A stretch of DNA of 64,000 nucleotides from Oceanimonas baumannii (GTDB lineage: Bacteria; Pseudomonadota; Gammaproteobacteria; Enterobacterales; Aeromonadaceae). Positions 52,706-61,756 of the stretch are shown in pieces. Within the stretch, counting starts at the first letter, position 1, and each line of letters begins with the position of its first letter. The translations under genes were made by a program, and so were the position numbers. Location of the stretch: contig NZ_NQJF01000004.1 in assembly GCF_002245495.1 (NCBI RefSeq), positions 124,001 through 188,000 on the forward strand, in the 5' to 3' direction. Below the pieces are notes generated by a model, which saw nothing but the letters and a program-made list of their open reading frames with translations, did not search any database and had not been told where the DNA came from.

Positions 52706-54043
52706 TTGAACCAACCCGTTGTAGCCAAATTCGGTGGAACCAGTGTTGCCGACGCCGAAGCCATGAGCCGTTGTGCCGCTATTCTTGAGCAAAATGCAGA
52801 TACCCGTCTGGCCGTACTGAGCGCCAGCTCCGGCGTGACTAACCTGCTGGTGGCACTGGCCTCGGGCACACATGGCCCGGAAGAACGTGAACAGATGCTG
52901 CAACAGCTGACCCACATTCAACACGGCATTCTCGACAGCCTGCAGCGGCCCGAGATGCTGACCCGACACATTGAAGATATTCTGGGTCACATTCGTGAAC
53001 TGGCCGACAGCGCAGCCATCAGTCCGACTAAAGCCCTCGCCGACGAGATAGTGGCCCAGGGCGAACTGATGTCAACCCGCCTGTTTGTGGAGCTGCTGCG
53101 CCACCGGGGCACTAACGCGGTATGGTTTGATATCCGCAAGGTCATGCGCACTGACGACCGCTTCAGTCGTGCCACCCCGGATCTGGCCACCCTCAAGGCA
53201 GAAGTGGAAAAAGAGCTGGCCCCCTTGTGCGACAAGCAACTGGTGGTGACCCAAGGCTTTATCGGTGCCGCGCCCGATGGCCGCACCACCACCCTGGGCC
53301 GGGGTGGCAGCGACTACTCCGCCGCGCTGCTGGGAGAGGCCCTGGGCGCCGCTGCCGTACAGATCTGGACCGACGTACCCGGCATTTACACCACGGACCC
53401 GCGCTTGGTCAGCGATGCCCGCGCCATTCCCGAAATCAGCTTCAGCGAAGCCTCGGAAATGGCCACCTTTGGTGCCAAGGTGCTGCATCCTGCCACCCTG
53501 CAGCCGGCAGTACGCTGTCAGATCCCGGTGTTCGTAGGATCCAGCCGGGCACCGGAAGAAGGTGGCACCTGGATCCGTAACAGCACTCCCAGCCAGCCGC
53601 TGTTCCGGGCTCTGGCCCTGCGCCGTAACCAGGTGCTGCTGACCCTGACCAGCCAGAGTATGTTCCAGGCCCACGGTTTTCTGGCCGAAGTGTTCGGCAT
53701 TCTGGCCAAGCACAAAATTTCAGTGGATCTGATCACCACCTCAGAGATCAGTGTATCCCTGACCCTGGACGCCGGTGCCGAGCTGCTGACCCAGGAAGTT
53801 CAGGATGAACTGGCCAGGCACTGCCACCTCAAGGTGGAAGACGGTCTGGCGCTGGTGGCCCTGATTGGCAACCGCATGAGCGAAGCCGGCGGCACCGCTA
53901 CTCGGGTGTTCCAGGCGGTGAATGACGTCAATATTCGCATGATCTGCTACGGTGCCAGCCCGCACAACTTCTGCTTCCTGGTAGACGAAGAGAACGCCAA
54001 TCAGGTGATTGCCGATCTGCATAAGGAACTGTTGCCGGCGTAA
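52706..54043 (+). CDS. lysC: Aspartokinase III, lysine-sensitive
   Basis: 445 residues. Phosphorylates aspartate, the first step towards lysine, threonine and methionine. KFGGTS at residues 8-13 (catalytic Lys 8), GRGGSDYSAALL and the WTDVPGIYTTDPR segment, then two C-terminal ACT domains that sense lysine (SQSMFQAHGFLAEVFGIL). No homoserine-dehydrogenase part, so it is the monofunctional type. TTG start with AAGGAG eight bases upstream. Double control by lysine: the riboswitch and the ACT domains. Confidence 0.95.
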   Translation: MNQPVVAKFGGTSVADAEAMSRCAAILEQNADTRLAVLSASSGVTNLLVALASGTHGPEEREQMLQQLTHIQHGILDSLQRPEMLTRHIEDILGHIRELADSAAISPTKALADEIVAQGELMSTRLFVELLRHRGTNAVWFDIRKVMRTDDRFSRATPDLATLKAEVEKELAPLCDKQLVVTQGFIGAAPDGRTTTLGRGGSDYSAALLGEALGAAAVQIWTDVPGIYTTDPRLVSDARAIPEISFSEASEMATFGAKVLHPATLQPAVRCQIPVFVGSSRAPEEGGTWIRNSTPSQPLFRALALRRNQVLLTLTSQSMFQAHGFLAEVFGILAKHKISVDLITTSEISVSLTLDAGAELLTQEVQDELARHCHLKVEDGLALVALIGNRMSEAGGTATRVFQAVNDVNIRMICYGASPHNFCFLVDEENANQVIADLHKELLPA

Positions 54044-54076
54044 CCCGGCCTTCGGCCGGAGCTATAAAACTTTAAG

Positions 54077-54108
54077 AAGCAGCGTTGCACTCATCAACGC
54101 TGCTTTTT
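54077..54108 (+). terminator. Terminator of lysC
   Basis: AAGCAGCGTTG/CAACGCTGCTT stem with a 7-base loop and a T-run. A smaller CCGGCC-TTC-GGCCGG hairpin lies at 54045-54059. From here to 54351 I see no gene or clear site. Confidence 0.85.
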
Positions 54109-54351
54109 CTTTCAGAACATCGAGTAACGTTTGTTCCCTCTATCTATTTGAGAGCGTCGTTAGCTCTCTTCAATACTTCACTTCCAGTTTTTCGTCATCG
54201 TAATGTCATATGTATTCATTAACTTGCCGGCTTATTAGAAGCTGTTTACCGAGATGCATCAGCCAGCTCTGAAAAGAAGGATGTCTGAAAGCTTTGGCGG
54301 CACGCACATCGGTAAAGCATTCAGCGCCAACTTGAAAAAGAACATGAATCC

Positions 54352-55002
54352 ATGACGTTTTTTGAACAGAAAATCACTTTCAATGACCGACAGGTCACAG
54401 ACAGTAATAGCCACCTTCTGCCATCTGCTATCCGGCCACTAGCTGATCAATGCTGGCCGGACTCGCTTATCGGCCAAACCCTCACTCCACTGACAGCATT
54501 GACTTTGCTGGCCGCCAGCGGGGAGATATATCAGCGCTCTCCAGTCGCGGTTATCGGCCCAAATATAGCAACGGAAGAGGAATATAAGCTGGCCGAGGAT
54601 CTGGGTAAGGCTCTGGCCGGGTACGGTATCCCGATTATCTGTGGAGGACGTACCGGCGTTATGGAGGCAGTAGCCAAGGGCGCAGCCATCAAGGCTGGAC
54701 AGGTTATAGGCCTGTTACCCGATGAGGAAGCGCACCACGCCAACCCTTGGATCACCACCGTCATCGCCACCGGTATCGGCAAGGCTAGAAATTCCATCAT
54801 TGCTCAAGCAGCAGCCTGTCTGGTTGCGATCGGTGGCAGTCACGGCACCATGACCGAGATGGCCTTTGGCAAACATTACGACAAACAGGTATTCACCCTG
54901 TCCGACTACCCTAAGATCCCCGGATGCCTGCGGCTCGCCAGCGTTGACGATGCGTTGGCCGCAGTGGCAGCAGCCCTCTTTGGACTCGAGGTACAGAGTT
55001 AA
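54352..55002 (+). CDS. SLOG/LOG-like protein, TIGR00725 family
   Basis: 216 residues. Core of the LOG/SLOG Rossmann-like fold from about residue 64: VAVIGPN..EEEY, the nucleotide-binding CGGRTGVMEAVAKGA (near 98-112), GLLPDEEA, then IGGSHGTMTEMAF (near 164-176), equivalent to PGGxGT of LOG proteins. Relatives cleave or bind nucleotides (LOG, PpnN), but TIGR00725 members have no proven reaction that I know of. About 60 residues precede the core without a motif I recognise. No strong ribosome site. Stop overlaps the next gene by one base (TAATG), placing it first in the ABC operon. Confidence 0.8.
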   Translation: MTFFEQKITFNDRQVTDSNSHLLPSAIRPLADQCWPDSLIGQTLTPLTALTLLAASGEIYQRSPVAVIGPNIATEEEYKLAEDLGKALAGYGIPIICGGRTGVMEAVAKGAAIKAGQVIGLLPDEEAHHANPWITTVIATGIGKARNSIIAQAAACLVAIGGSHGTMTEMAFGKHYDKQVFTLSDYPKIPGCLRLASVDDALAAVAAALFGLEVQS

Positions 55003-55793
55003 TGCGCGCCACCGCCTGGTTATATCTGTTGTACCTTTTAACGCCGATCATATTGCTGTTTATCGGCTCTTTCGGGGAAGCCTGGACCAACACCCTATTC
55101 CCATCCGGATTTACACTGGACTGGTACCATCAGGTTTGGACTGACAGTAGCTTTATTCGAGCCTTTAAAACCAGCATCTGGGTCACCTTTTTAACCTGTG
55201 TCGCCGGTGCTCTCCTCGCCCTTCCTTTCTGCTACGCAGTGCATATCAAGATGTCTCGCAGAGGCAAGGTAGCGTCACGTCTGCTGATCATGCTGCCGAT
55301 TGCCGTGCCGGAGCTGGTGTTGGGGTTTGGCTTTATACTGGTCTTCAGTAGCGATACTTTGCCTTGGCTGGGCAACAGCTGGCTGCTGGTTATGGGGCAT
55401 ATTGTCATAACCCTGCCCTACCTTGTTTACAACATCCTTACCGATCTGGAAAAGTCCTCACTCTTCCGTCTGGATCAGGTGACTCGAAGCCTGGGCGGAA
55501 ATGCGCTGCATAGCTTCTTTGACGTTTACCTGCCCCTCGTCAGTCAGTCTTTGCTGACCGGGTTGATTACCGTGGCTGCCATTTCCATCGGTGAGTTCCA
55601 GCTCAGCAATCTGATTGCCGGATTTATGTCTCGTACTTATCCAGTAGTTCTTCTGCAGGCGTTTTATGGTGCAGCCGGTTTTGCCTGCGCGGCAACGGTT
55701 ATCCTACTCCTGTTGGCGATACTGTTTGCGCTGCTGTCCACCTCCAGACAACTACTGACCTCCTCTTCCAAGCATCCAGAGCCAGTGTCATGA
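55002..55793 (+). CDS. ABC transporter permease (PotC-like)
   Basis: 263 residues, six hydrophobic segments, with the cytoplasmic coupling loop (LGGNALHSFFDVYLPLVSQSLLTG, near 165-188) that contacts the ATPase. Resembles the second permease of polyamine, iron and 2-aminoethylphosphonate importers. Coupled to the SLOG gene (1-base overlap) and to the ATPase gene (ATGA overlap). Substrate unknown. Confidence 0.85.
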   Translation: MRATAWLYLLYLLTPIILLFIGSFGEAWTNTLFPSGFTLDWYHQVWTDSSFIRAFKTSIWVTFLTCVAGALLALPFCYAVHIKMSRRGKVASRLLIMLPIAVPELVLGFGFILVFSSDTLPWLGNSWLLVMGHIVITLPYLVYNILTDLEKSSLFRLDQVTRSLGGNALHSFFDVYLPLVSQSLLTGLITVAAISIGEFQLSNLIAGFMSRTYPVVLLQAFYGAAGFACAATVILLLLAILFALLSTSRQLLTSSSKHPEPVS

Positions 55794-56803
55794 TTGAATT
55801 CAACAATATATCCTTCCGTTACCCCGGTTCGAACAGCGGGCTGAATGACATAAATCTGAAGATAAACAAGGGGGAATTGCTGGCAATACTTGGTCAAAGC
55901 GGTTCAGGTAAAACGACCCTGTTAAAACTGATAGCCGGATTCGAAAAGCCGGACAGTGGCATTATCAGAGTAAATAACAAAGACATCACCCCATTAAGCT
56001 GCCAGCAACGCAATCTGGGCATTGTTTTTCAGGACTATGCGCTCTTTCCTCATATGACGGTTCTGGAAAATATCGCCTACCCGCTGAAACTGAAAAATAT
56101 TGATAAGGATTCCCGGTTGGCTAGGGCTGCAGCCATGGTGCAGAAAACCGGCCTCTCGGGCAAGGAGCAGATGCGCCCTGCCAACCTCTCCGGTGGTCAG
56201 CAACAGAGAGTCGCTCTTGCCCGTGCGTTGATTTTTGAGCCGGCAGCGCTCTTGCTCGATGAACCCCTGTCTGCACTGGATGCCGGACTACGAGAGGAGA
56301 TGCGTCAGGAAATCCGTCAGCTGCAACAGCAGCTGGGTATCACCACCATACTGATCACTCATGATCAGGAAGAGGCCATGTCCATGGCCGATCAGGTTGC
56401 AGTAATGAAAAACGGCTGCCTGTTACAGGTCGACCATCCAACCAACCTCTATCACAAGCCCAAAACAGTGGATGTTGCCAATTTTGTTGGCAGAGCGAAT
56501 ATCCTACCGGCCATGGCGCTAGGAGCACATCGAATTGAATGTGCCTTGGGACAGCTACAGGTTCATGCCCCCGAACTCAAGGCTGGGCAGCCGCTACATA
56601 TCATGATCCGCCCCGAACACTGGCGCCCCATACCGGACGAATACAACACCTTTGCTGTTGAACACCTCAACACTGTGTTCTGGGGCCCAAGCTGTCAGGC
56701 CACAGTGATGATCAACGGCACTGTCATCAAGGCCGAAGGCCGGTTCCACACTGCGCCAACTCATCTATCAATTCACCCCGAACACATTCATCTCATCTCT
56801 TAG
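55790..56803 (+). CDS. ABC transporter ATP-binding protein (PotA/FbpC-like)
   Basis: 337 residues. Walker A GQSGSGKTT (near 35-43), Q-loop VFQDYALFPHM, signature LSGGQQQRVALARAL (near 131-145), Walker B LLLDEPLSALD (near 155-165), H-loop LITHDQEEAM. A TOBE-type domain follows at about 245-335, as in the CUT1, polyamine and iron importers. Drives the two permeases on either side of it in this operon. Confidence 0.9.
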   Translation: MIEFNNISFRYPGSNSGLNDINLKINKGELLAILGQSGSGKTTLLKLIAGFEKPDSGIIRVNNKDITPLSCQQRNLGIVFQDYALFPHMTVLENIAYPLKLKNIDKDSRLARAAAMVQKTGLSGKEQMRPANLSGGQQQRVALARALIFEPAALLLDEPLSALDAGLREEMRQEIRQLQQQLGITTILITHDQEEAMSMADQVAVMKNGCLLQVDHPTNLYHKPKTVDVANFVGRANILPAMALGAHRIECALGQLQVHAPELKAGQPLHIMIRPEHWRPIPDEYNTFAVEHLNTVFWGPSCQATVMINGTVIKAEGRFHTAPTHLSIHPEHIHLIS

Positions 56804-56816
56804 GAGCGACATCAAC

Positions 56817-57893
56817 ATGCTTAAAAAAATTACCTCTGCCATCGCCTTCAGCTTGCTGCTGCCGAGCATGACCTACGCCGCCAAACTTCCGGGGACCGAG
56901 CTGTATCCGGGAGAGGCAACACTCTATGAAGCTGCCCTTGAGGAAGGTCTCGTCGTGTCATTTGACACAGGACCAACCTGGGCCAACTGGGGCACCATGT
57001 TCAAGCGTTTCAAAGAACGTTACCAGGGCATGGATATTGTCTATAACGATCTGGGTTCAGCAGCCACGGTGGTGGCTCTGGATAAAGCCAAACGTCGCCC
57101 TCAGGCTGATACCGCCTACTATTTTGCCTCTTCTGGCATTGATGCAGCCAACAAAGGACTCACCGCTGACTTCAATCCTCTGCACGCAGAGAAAATTCCG
57201 TCCGTGTTCCAGCACGAAACCGGTCAGTGGTTTACTATCCACACTCTGAACATGGCCTTCCTGGTCAATAAGAAGCTGGTCGACAACGTGCCGGAAAGCT
57301 GGGCTGACTTGCTCAAGCCGGAATATAAAAACAGCATCGTCTATCAGGATCCCCGCTCTACTGGCCAAGGCCAGGTCGTCGTGTTGGCCGCCAACTTCGG
57401 CGCTGGTGGCGATATGGACAACTTTGAACCGGGCATAGAATATCTGGCCAAGCTGCACGGCAACGGTAATGTGTTACGCATCACCGGCACCACACCCTAT
57501 GCACAATTTTTAAAAGGCGAAATCCCCATCTGGATCGGCTACGAAAATGACGGATTCAAGGCCATGGTCAACGACGGCATGCAGGAGGATATCGCTGTTG
57601 TTATTCCCAAGGAGGCCTCTGCTGCTGCGCCCTACGCTATCTCCAAAGTGAAGAACGGCCCTAACCCTAACGCCGCCGAACTGTGGTTGAACTACATCAT
57701 GAGCAGCGAAGGTCAGCAGACTTTTGCCGAAGGCTTTGTACGCCCCGTGCTGACAGATACCCCTATGCCCCAGAGCGTGGCCGGCAAGCTGAAAGCGGCA
57801 CCACAGATCCAGCCTGTGGATCTGCTCAAGGCCGGACAGAGCAAGGCACAGATTGATGCAGCCTGGACCCAGCGAGTTCTTACACAAGGATAA
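56817..57893 (+). CDS. ABC transporter periplasmic substrate-binding protein
   Basis: 358 residues with a signal peptide (1-21, cleavage near TYA-AK). Class II periplasmic-binding fold of the iron/polyamine/phosphonate cluster: VVSFDTGPTWANW near the start, a hinge segment YQDPRSTGQGQ (near 178-188) and TTPYAQFLKGEIPIWIGYENDG. No obvious tyrosine pair of ferric binders can be assigned by eye, so the ligand stays open. Thirteen bases after the ATPase gene and six before the second permease. Confidence 0.85.
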   Translation: MLKKITSAIAFSLLLPSMTYAAKLPGTELYPGEATLYEAALEEGLVVSFDTGPTWANWGTMFKRFKERYQGMDIVYNDLGSAATVVALDKAKRRPQADTAYYFASSGIDAANKGLTADFNPLHAEKIPSVFQHETGQWFTIHTLNMAFLVNKKLVDNVPESWADLLKPEYKNSIVYQDPRSTGQGQVVVLAANFGAGGDMDNFEPGIEYLAKLHGNGNVLRITGTTPYAQFLKGEIPIWIGYENDGFKAMVNDGMQEDIAVVIPKEASAAAPYAISKVKNGPNPNAAELWLNYIMSSEGQQTFAEGFVRPVLTDTPMPQSVAGKLKAAPQIQPVDLLKAGQSKAQIDAAWTQRVLTQG

Positions 57894-57899
57894 ACCTTA

Positions 57900-58739
57900 A
57901 TGACAGGCCTCTTGAGATACCACCTGAGCAGCCTGATAATGACGCTACCAACCCTGCTGCTAATGGCAGGGTTCTTTTTCCTGCCGCTGTTCATTATCTT
58001 TGGTGAAGCTCTGCAAGAACCCCTATCGGCCCTTTCTCGGCTGATATCCGATAACGCCTTCTGGCAAAGTCTGCTTGGCAGCCTGGTACTGGCCATCATG
58101 GCCTCCGGTGTTTCCGTAGCTGTGGGGCTGATGATTGCTATCTACCTGGCAAAACAGCCAGCGCAACTACGCATGCTCTGGTCGTTTTTAGTTTCTTTAC
58201 CCCTAGTATTTAGCGGACTGATTGTCGCCTATGGGTTTATCCTGGCCTTCGGTCGAGCCGGCACTGTAACCATGCTGATGTCAAAGCTGGGCATAGACCC
58301 CGCGTGGCTGGGCGGTTTTATCTACTCCCCAGCGGGGCTGGCTTTTGCCTACTGTTATTACCTGACCCCCAGAGCCATCTTTGTGCTGCTTCCTATACTG
58401 GTCAACTTTGACCACAAGCAGTTGTTGGCTGGCTACAGTCTGGGAGCCAGCCGCTGGCAGGCATTTAAAGACATACTGTTGCCTCAGATAGCTCCGGCAC
58501 TTGGCACTTCTATCTGCATAACCTTTGCCGTGGCTTTCGGCGCCTATGGCACCGCCTTGGCTTTGACCGGTACCCAAGTCAATATACTACCGTTGCTGCT
58601 ATACAGCCGTATTTCTGATGCGGGTTCCGACTTTCCTGTCGTGGCGCTCATCTCCATTATTTTGCTGACCGTATGCCTGCTGATAACTGCTCTCAGTGAA
58701 TGGCTGAAAGCAAGAGCCGATACTACTACCGTCCATTAA
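57900..58739 (+). CDS. ABC transporter permease (PotB-like)
   Basis: 279 residues, six hydrophobic segments, coupling loop LGASRWQAFKDILLPQIAPALGTS (near 180-203). It forms a heterodimer with the permease encoded at 55002. Gene order SLOG-permease-ATPase-SBP-permease is unlike pot (ABCD) or fbp (ABC) operons. Last gene of the operon. Confidence 0.87.
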   Translation: MTGLLRYHLSSLIMTLPTLLLMAGFFFLPLFIIFGEALQEPLSALSRLISDNAFWQSLLGSLVLAIMASGVSVAVGLMIAIYLAKQPAQLRMLWSFLVSLPLVFSGLIVAYGFILAFGRAGTVTMLMSKLGIDPAWLGGFIYSPAGLAFAYCYYLTPRAIFVLLPILVNFDHKQLLAGYSLGASRWQAFKDILLPQIAPALGTSICITFAVAFGAYGTALALTGTQVNILPLLLYSRISDAGSDFPVVALISIILLTVCLLITALSEWLKARADTTTVH

Positions 58740-58791
58740 GCCCAAAGCCTACTGGCTGCCGGGATCGCGGTGTCCAATACAGAAAAAACGA

Positions 58792-58836
58792 GTAAGTCCC
58801 CCATATTAAAAGAATCAATTAACATGGGGGACTTAC
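58792..58836. repeat. Long 18-bp inverted repeat after the ABC operon
   Basis: Arms GTAAGTCCCCCATATTAA (58792-58809) and TTAACATGGGGGACTTAC (58819-58836) pair at 17 of 18 positions around a 9-base loop. No T-run on either strand. It could end transcription or be a mobile-element end. Confidence 0.7.
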
Positions 58837-58891
58837 CCGTTGCATCACTCTAATCACGGCAAAATAATGGGCTGTACCTCATCATGCAAAT

Positions 58892-58972
58892 ATATGCATA
58901 ATCGACTGCGTTTCCTCTCTGTGCATATACTAATTGCATGATGCCCCCATGTGTTCAAACCATATGCATAAT
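58892..58972. repeat. Direct repeats of ATATGCATAAT
   Basis: ATATGCATAAT at 58892-58902 and again at 58962-58972, both around the palindrome ATGCAT, with a related GTGCATATAC at 58921-58930 between them. They lie in the 287-base gap after the ABC operon; possible regulator sites. Confidence 0.5.
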
Positions 58973-59026
58973 GCCCTGCAGGGCTAAGCACACCAGCGTC
59001 GACAGGAAGCTTACGGCCTAAAGCTT

Positions 59027-60310
59027 TCACTTGAGTCCCCAGGCGGTCAGCAACCCCGCCAGCAAAGAAACGGCCATCGGCCAGGCCACACGCCGGCCCA
59101 ATGCCTTGTCACCCAGGCTGAATGCCATGCCCGTTTTCACCAGATTGTTGACCGACGCCGCCAGTACAATCCCCAGTACAGCGGTGCCCGGCGCCAGCGT
59201 GTCCTGAGACATTCGGGTTAACGACAGGGTAATGGCATCCACATCCGTCACCCCGGAGACCAGCGCCAGCAGCAGTACTCCCGCATCGCCCAGCGCCTGC
59301 TCAAGCCATTCTCCCAGCACCATAATCAGCAGGATCAGGCCGCCAAACAGCAGCGCCGCTTTCAGGTCCAGCGGGTTCATATTGAGACTGGGCTGCTCCA
59401 CATTAATCCGCGTCCGGTGGCGTAGCCAGATAAACGCAGCCGGCGCATAGAGCAGCAGCGTCATCACCAGTACAGGTGGCCCCAACACCGGCAGCAGGTC
59501 CGGATTTATCAGGGCGCAATACACCAGAATACGGGGAAACATGGTGCCGCAGGCCAGCAGCACCCCGGCGGCCAGCAGGGGCGACAGCACAGGTGTACTC
59601 CGAGACAGCCGGGAATAATGCAGGGTCAGGGCGGTAGACGAGCTCAGCCCGGCAAACAAGCTGGTAAACAGGATTCCTTTTTCGGTTCCCCCCACCCGTA
59701 TGGCGAAATATCCCAGAAAGGAGATAGAAGCGATCAGTACCACCATCCACCAGATTTCAAAGGGGTTCACCACCCCCCCCGGTCCCATTTGCTGATTGGG
59801 CAACAAAGGCAGCATCACCACCGAGATCAATAACAGTTTCAGACCGGCATCCAGCTCATGTTCCTGCAACTTACGCAGCAGATCATGTATTTCCCGCTTG
59901 TTATCCAGAATAAAGACGGTAATCACCGCTGCGGTAGCAGCAATGGCCGGGCTGCCGGCCATTGCCAAAGCACCAAAGCAGAAGGTCAGCAACAGTCCGA
60001 TACTGCCGGTAATGCTGAAATCATTCAGGATACGAACCTGAGCCCGGTAGGCCACCAGACTTATCGCCACCACACTCAGCAGGCCGGCGGCAACCAGCCA
60101 TTGCCCCAGACTTTCGCCCAGCAACGCGACCAGCCCGCCCAGCAGCCCCACCAGTGCATAAGTGCGGACACCGGCAATACGCTGTCCGGCCTCGGCATCA
60201 CGCCACTGCCAGCCTCGCTGAATACCGATAAGCGCCCCCAGCAGCAGAGCAATACCCAGCCGCACCAGCGCCTGGTGATCCCGCCACAGTTCGGCGGCCA
60301 GCTCATTCAT
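59027..60310 (-). CDS. MgtC/SapB-DUF4010 family membrane protein
   Basis: 427 residues with about twelve hydrophobic segments. The first third is an MgtC/SapB-like domain (LGIALLLGALIGIQRGWQWRDAEAGQRIAGVRTYALVGLLGG); the rest is a DUF4010-type membrane domain ending with SGVTDVDAITLSLTRMSQ and ASVNNLVKTGMAF. Proteins of this fusion are widespread and uncharacterised; a link to Mg2+ homeostasis is only by family name. ATG with GGGGTG upstream. Monocistronic, 24 bases downstream of the GST gene. Confidence 0.85.
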   Translation of the reverse strand: MNELAAELWRDHQALVRLGIALLLGALIGIQRGWQWRDAEAGQRIAGVRTYALVGLLGGLVALLGESLGQWLVAAGLLSVVAISLVAYRAQVRILNDFSITGSIGLLLTFCFGALAMAGSPAIAATAAVITVFILDNKREIHDLLRKLQEHELDAGLKLLLISVVMLPLLPNQQMGPGGVVNPFEIWWMVVLIASISFLGYFAIRVGGTEKGILFTSLFAGLSSSTALTLHYSRLSRSTPVLSPLLAAGVLLACGTMFPRILVYCALINPDLLPVLGPPVLVMTLLLYAPAAFIWLRHRTRINVEQPSLNMNPLDLKAALLFGGLILLIMVLGEWLEQALGDAGVLLLALVSGVTDVDAITLSLTRMSQDTLAPGTAVLGIVLAASVNNLVKTGMAFSLGDKALGRRVAWPMAVSLLAGLLTAWGLK

Positions 60311-60333
60311 GGCACCCCCTTGCCACCACCCAG

Positions 60334-61029
60334 TCAGGCCTCATCCGTCGTACCTTCCCGGTGATCGGCCAGCAGGGTGCCGGCCTGCCGGCACTCCTGC
60401 TCGTGCCCCGGCTCACGCCAGGGTTCCTTAAGCGCTGCCGCCAGCCACTGCTGCATGCCGGGCAATGCCAGCATCCGTTCGGTATAAGCCTGAGCATTTG
60501 GTGTCAGCGGCAACCGGTAGTTGGTCACCCGGAACACCACCGGGGCATAGAAGGCATCCACGGCGGAGAAACGCTCACCGGCCAGGAAGGGGCCACCAAA
60601 GCGGGTCAGTCCCTCCAGCCAGAGTTCTTCCAGCCGGGCCAGATCCTTATGCAAGGCTGCATCCGGCGTCGACACGGCAATGTGCAGCCCGCAGTTCATC
60701 GGACAGCAGCTGCGCAGGGCGATAAACCCCGAGTGCATTTCTGCCGCCGCCGAGCGGGCCCAGGCCCGGGCCTCCCGCGCCGCCGGCCACACCGCCGGAC
60801 AGGTCTCGGCCAGGTACTCAGTGATGGCCAGCGAGTCCCACACCGTAAGCTCCCCGTCGACCAGGCAGGGCACCAGACCGGTCGGTGAAAAACGGCGAAA
60901 CTCGCCCCAGCTCGAGCCTTCCCCGAAGGGCACCAGCCGTTCCTCAAACGGGATCCCCAGTTCACTCAGCAGCAGCCAGGGACGCAGTGACCAGGACGAA
61001 TAATTCTTGTTGGCAATATAAAGTTGCAT
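60334..61029 (-). CDS. Glutathione S-transferase family protein
   Basis: 231 residues. N-terminal thioredoxin-like domain (about 1-80): ANKNYSSWSLRPWLLL carries the catalytic-site Ser, TGLVPCLVDG the cis-Pro, and VWDSLAITEYLAE the glutathione gamma-glutamyl site. All-helical C-terminal domain follows (FLAGERFSAVDAFYAPVVFRV). Substrate unknown. Start at ATG 61029 with AAGGAGTGAGC upstream; a GTG six bases earlier is less likely. Two bases after the amidotransferase stop, so the two are coupled. Confidence 0.87.
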   Translation of the reverse strand: MQLYIANKNYSSWSLRPWLLLSELGIPFEERLVPFGEGSSWGEFRRFSPTGLVPCLVDGELTVWDSLAITEYLAETCPAVWPAAREARAWARSAAAEMHSGFIALRSCCPMNCGLHIAVSTPDAALHKDLARLEELWLEGLTRFGGPFLAGERFSAVDAFYAPVVFRVTNYRLPLTPNAQAYTERMLALPGMQQWLAAALKEPWREPGHEQECRQAGTLLADHREGTTDEA

Positions 61030-61031
61030 GC

Positions 61032-61748
61032 TCACTCCTTGGGTGCCGGCCAGGGCCGGCCGCGCAGGAAATCGAGTATCAGTCCCATCACGGCGGCACC
61101 GTCATGAGGAGCGGACAGGGAGTCGAGTGCCTGCCGGTACAGCGGCTCATCAAACCGCTCCCGGCGTTGCTCGATCAGAAAGCGGGCGTAATCGGGGGTA
61201 AATTCGGGGTGCCCCTGCACGCCCATCACCCGCTCACCCAAGGTAAAGGCGGCATGAGGGCAAAAGGCCGAGCCGGCCACTAGCCGGGACCCTTCGGGCA
61301 GACACAGCACCTGATCCTGATGGCTCACCAGCAGCCGGTAATCGGGCAACGGATGACGATGAGACTGCCAGCGATAGTGATGTCCCCCGATCCCCCACCC
61401 TGCCGGTGCCCGGCCTACCTTGCCCCCGTGCATCAGGGCCAGCAGCTGATGGCCGAAGCAAACCCCGGCCACCGCCTGGCCTTCGGCCAGCAGGCCGGCG
61501 ACACGGGTCTTCAGCCGGGTAAGCCAGAGATAATCACCGAAGGCGTCATGACGGGAACCACTGATAATCCAGCCATCCATCCGGGTATCCGGGGCCGGCA
61601 GCTCGCCGGCTTCGGCATCAAATACCGTCAGCTGCGCTTCCGGAACCACCTCTCGAATGCGCGCCAGAAACAGTTCCGGATAGTCTCCCCCCGTGCACCT
61701 GAATCCTTGATCTATGTGATCACACAAAAGTAAGCCGAGCTGCATCAT
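61032..61748 (-). CDS. Class I glutamine amidotransferase (GMP synthase-like)
   Basis: 238 residues, stand-alone triad glutaminase domain. Nucleophile C97 in GVCFGHQLLAL and the His/Glu pair in QGHPEFTPDY; oxyanion loop ISGSRHDAF. No synthetase domain is attached. Such proteins include gamma-glutamyl hydrolases of the PuuD kind and uncharacterised GMP-synthase-like enzymes. Start ATG 61748 with GAGGACA; a second ATG follows at once. It lies between ald and the GST gene on the same strand. Confidence 0.85.
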   Translation of the reverse strand: MMQLGLLLCDHIDQGFRCTGGDYPELFLARIREVVPEAQLTVFDAEAGELPAPDTRMDGWIISGSRHDAFGDYLWLTRLKTRVAGLLAEGQAVAGVCFGHQLLALMHGGKVGRAPAGWGIGGHHYRWQSHRHPLPDYRLLVSHQDQVLCLPEGSRLVAGSAFCPHAAFTLGERVMGVQGHPEFTPDYARFLIEQRRERFDEPLYRQALDSLSAPHDGAAVMGLILDFLRGRPWPAPKE

Positions 61749-61756
61749 TGTCCTCG

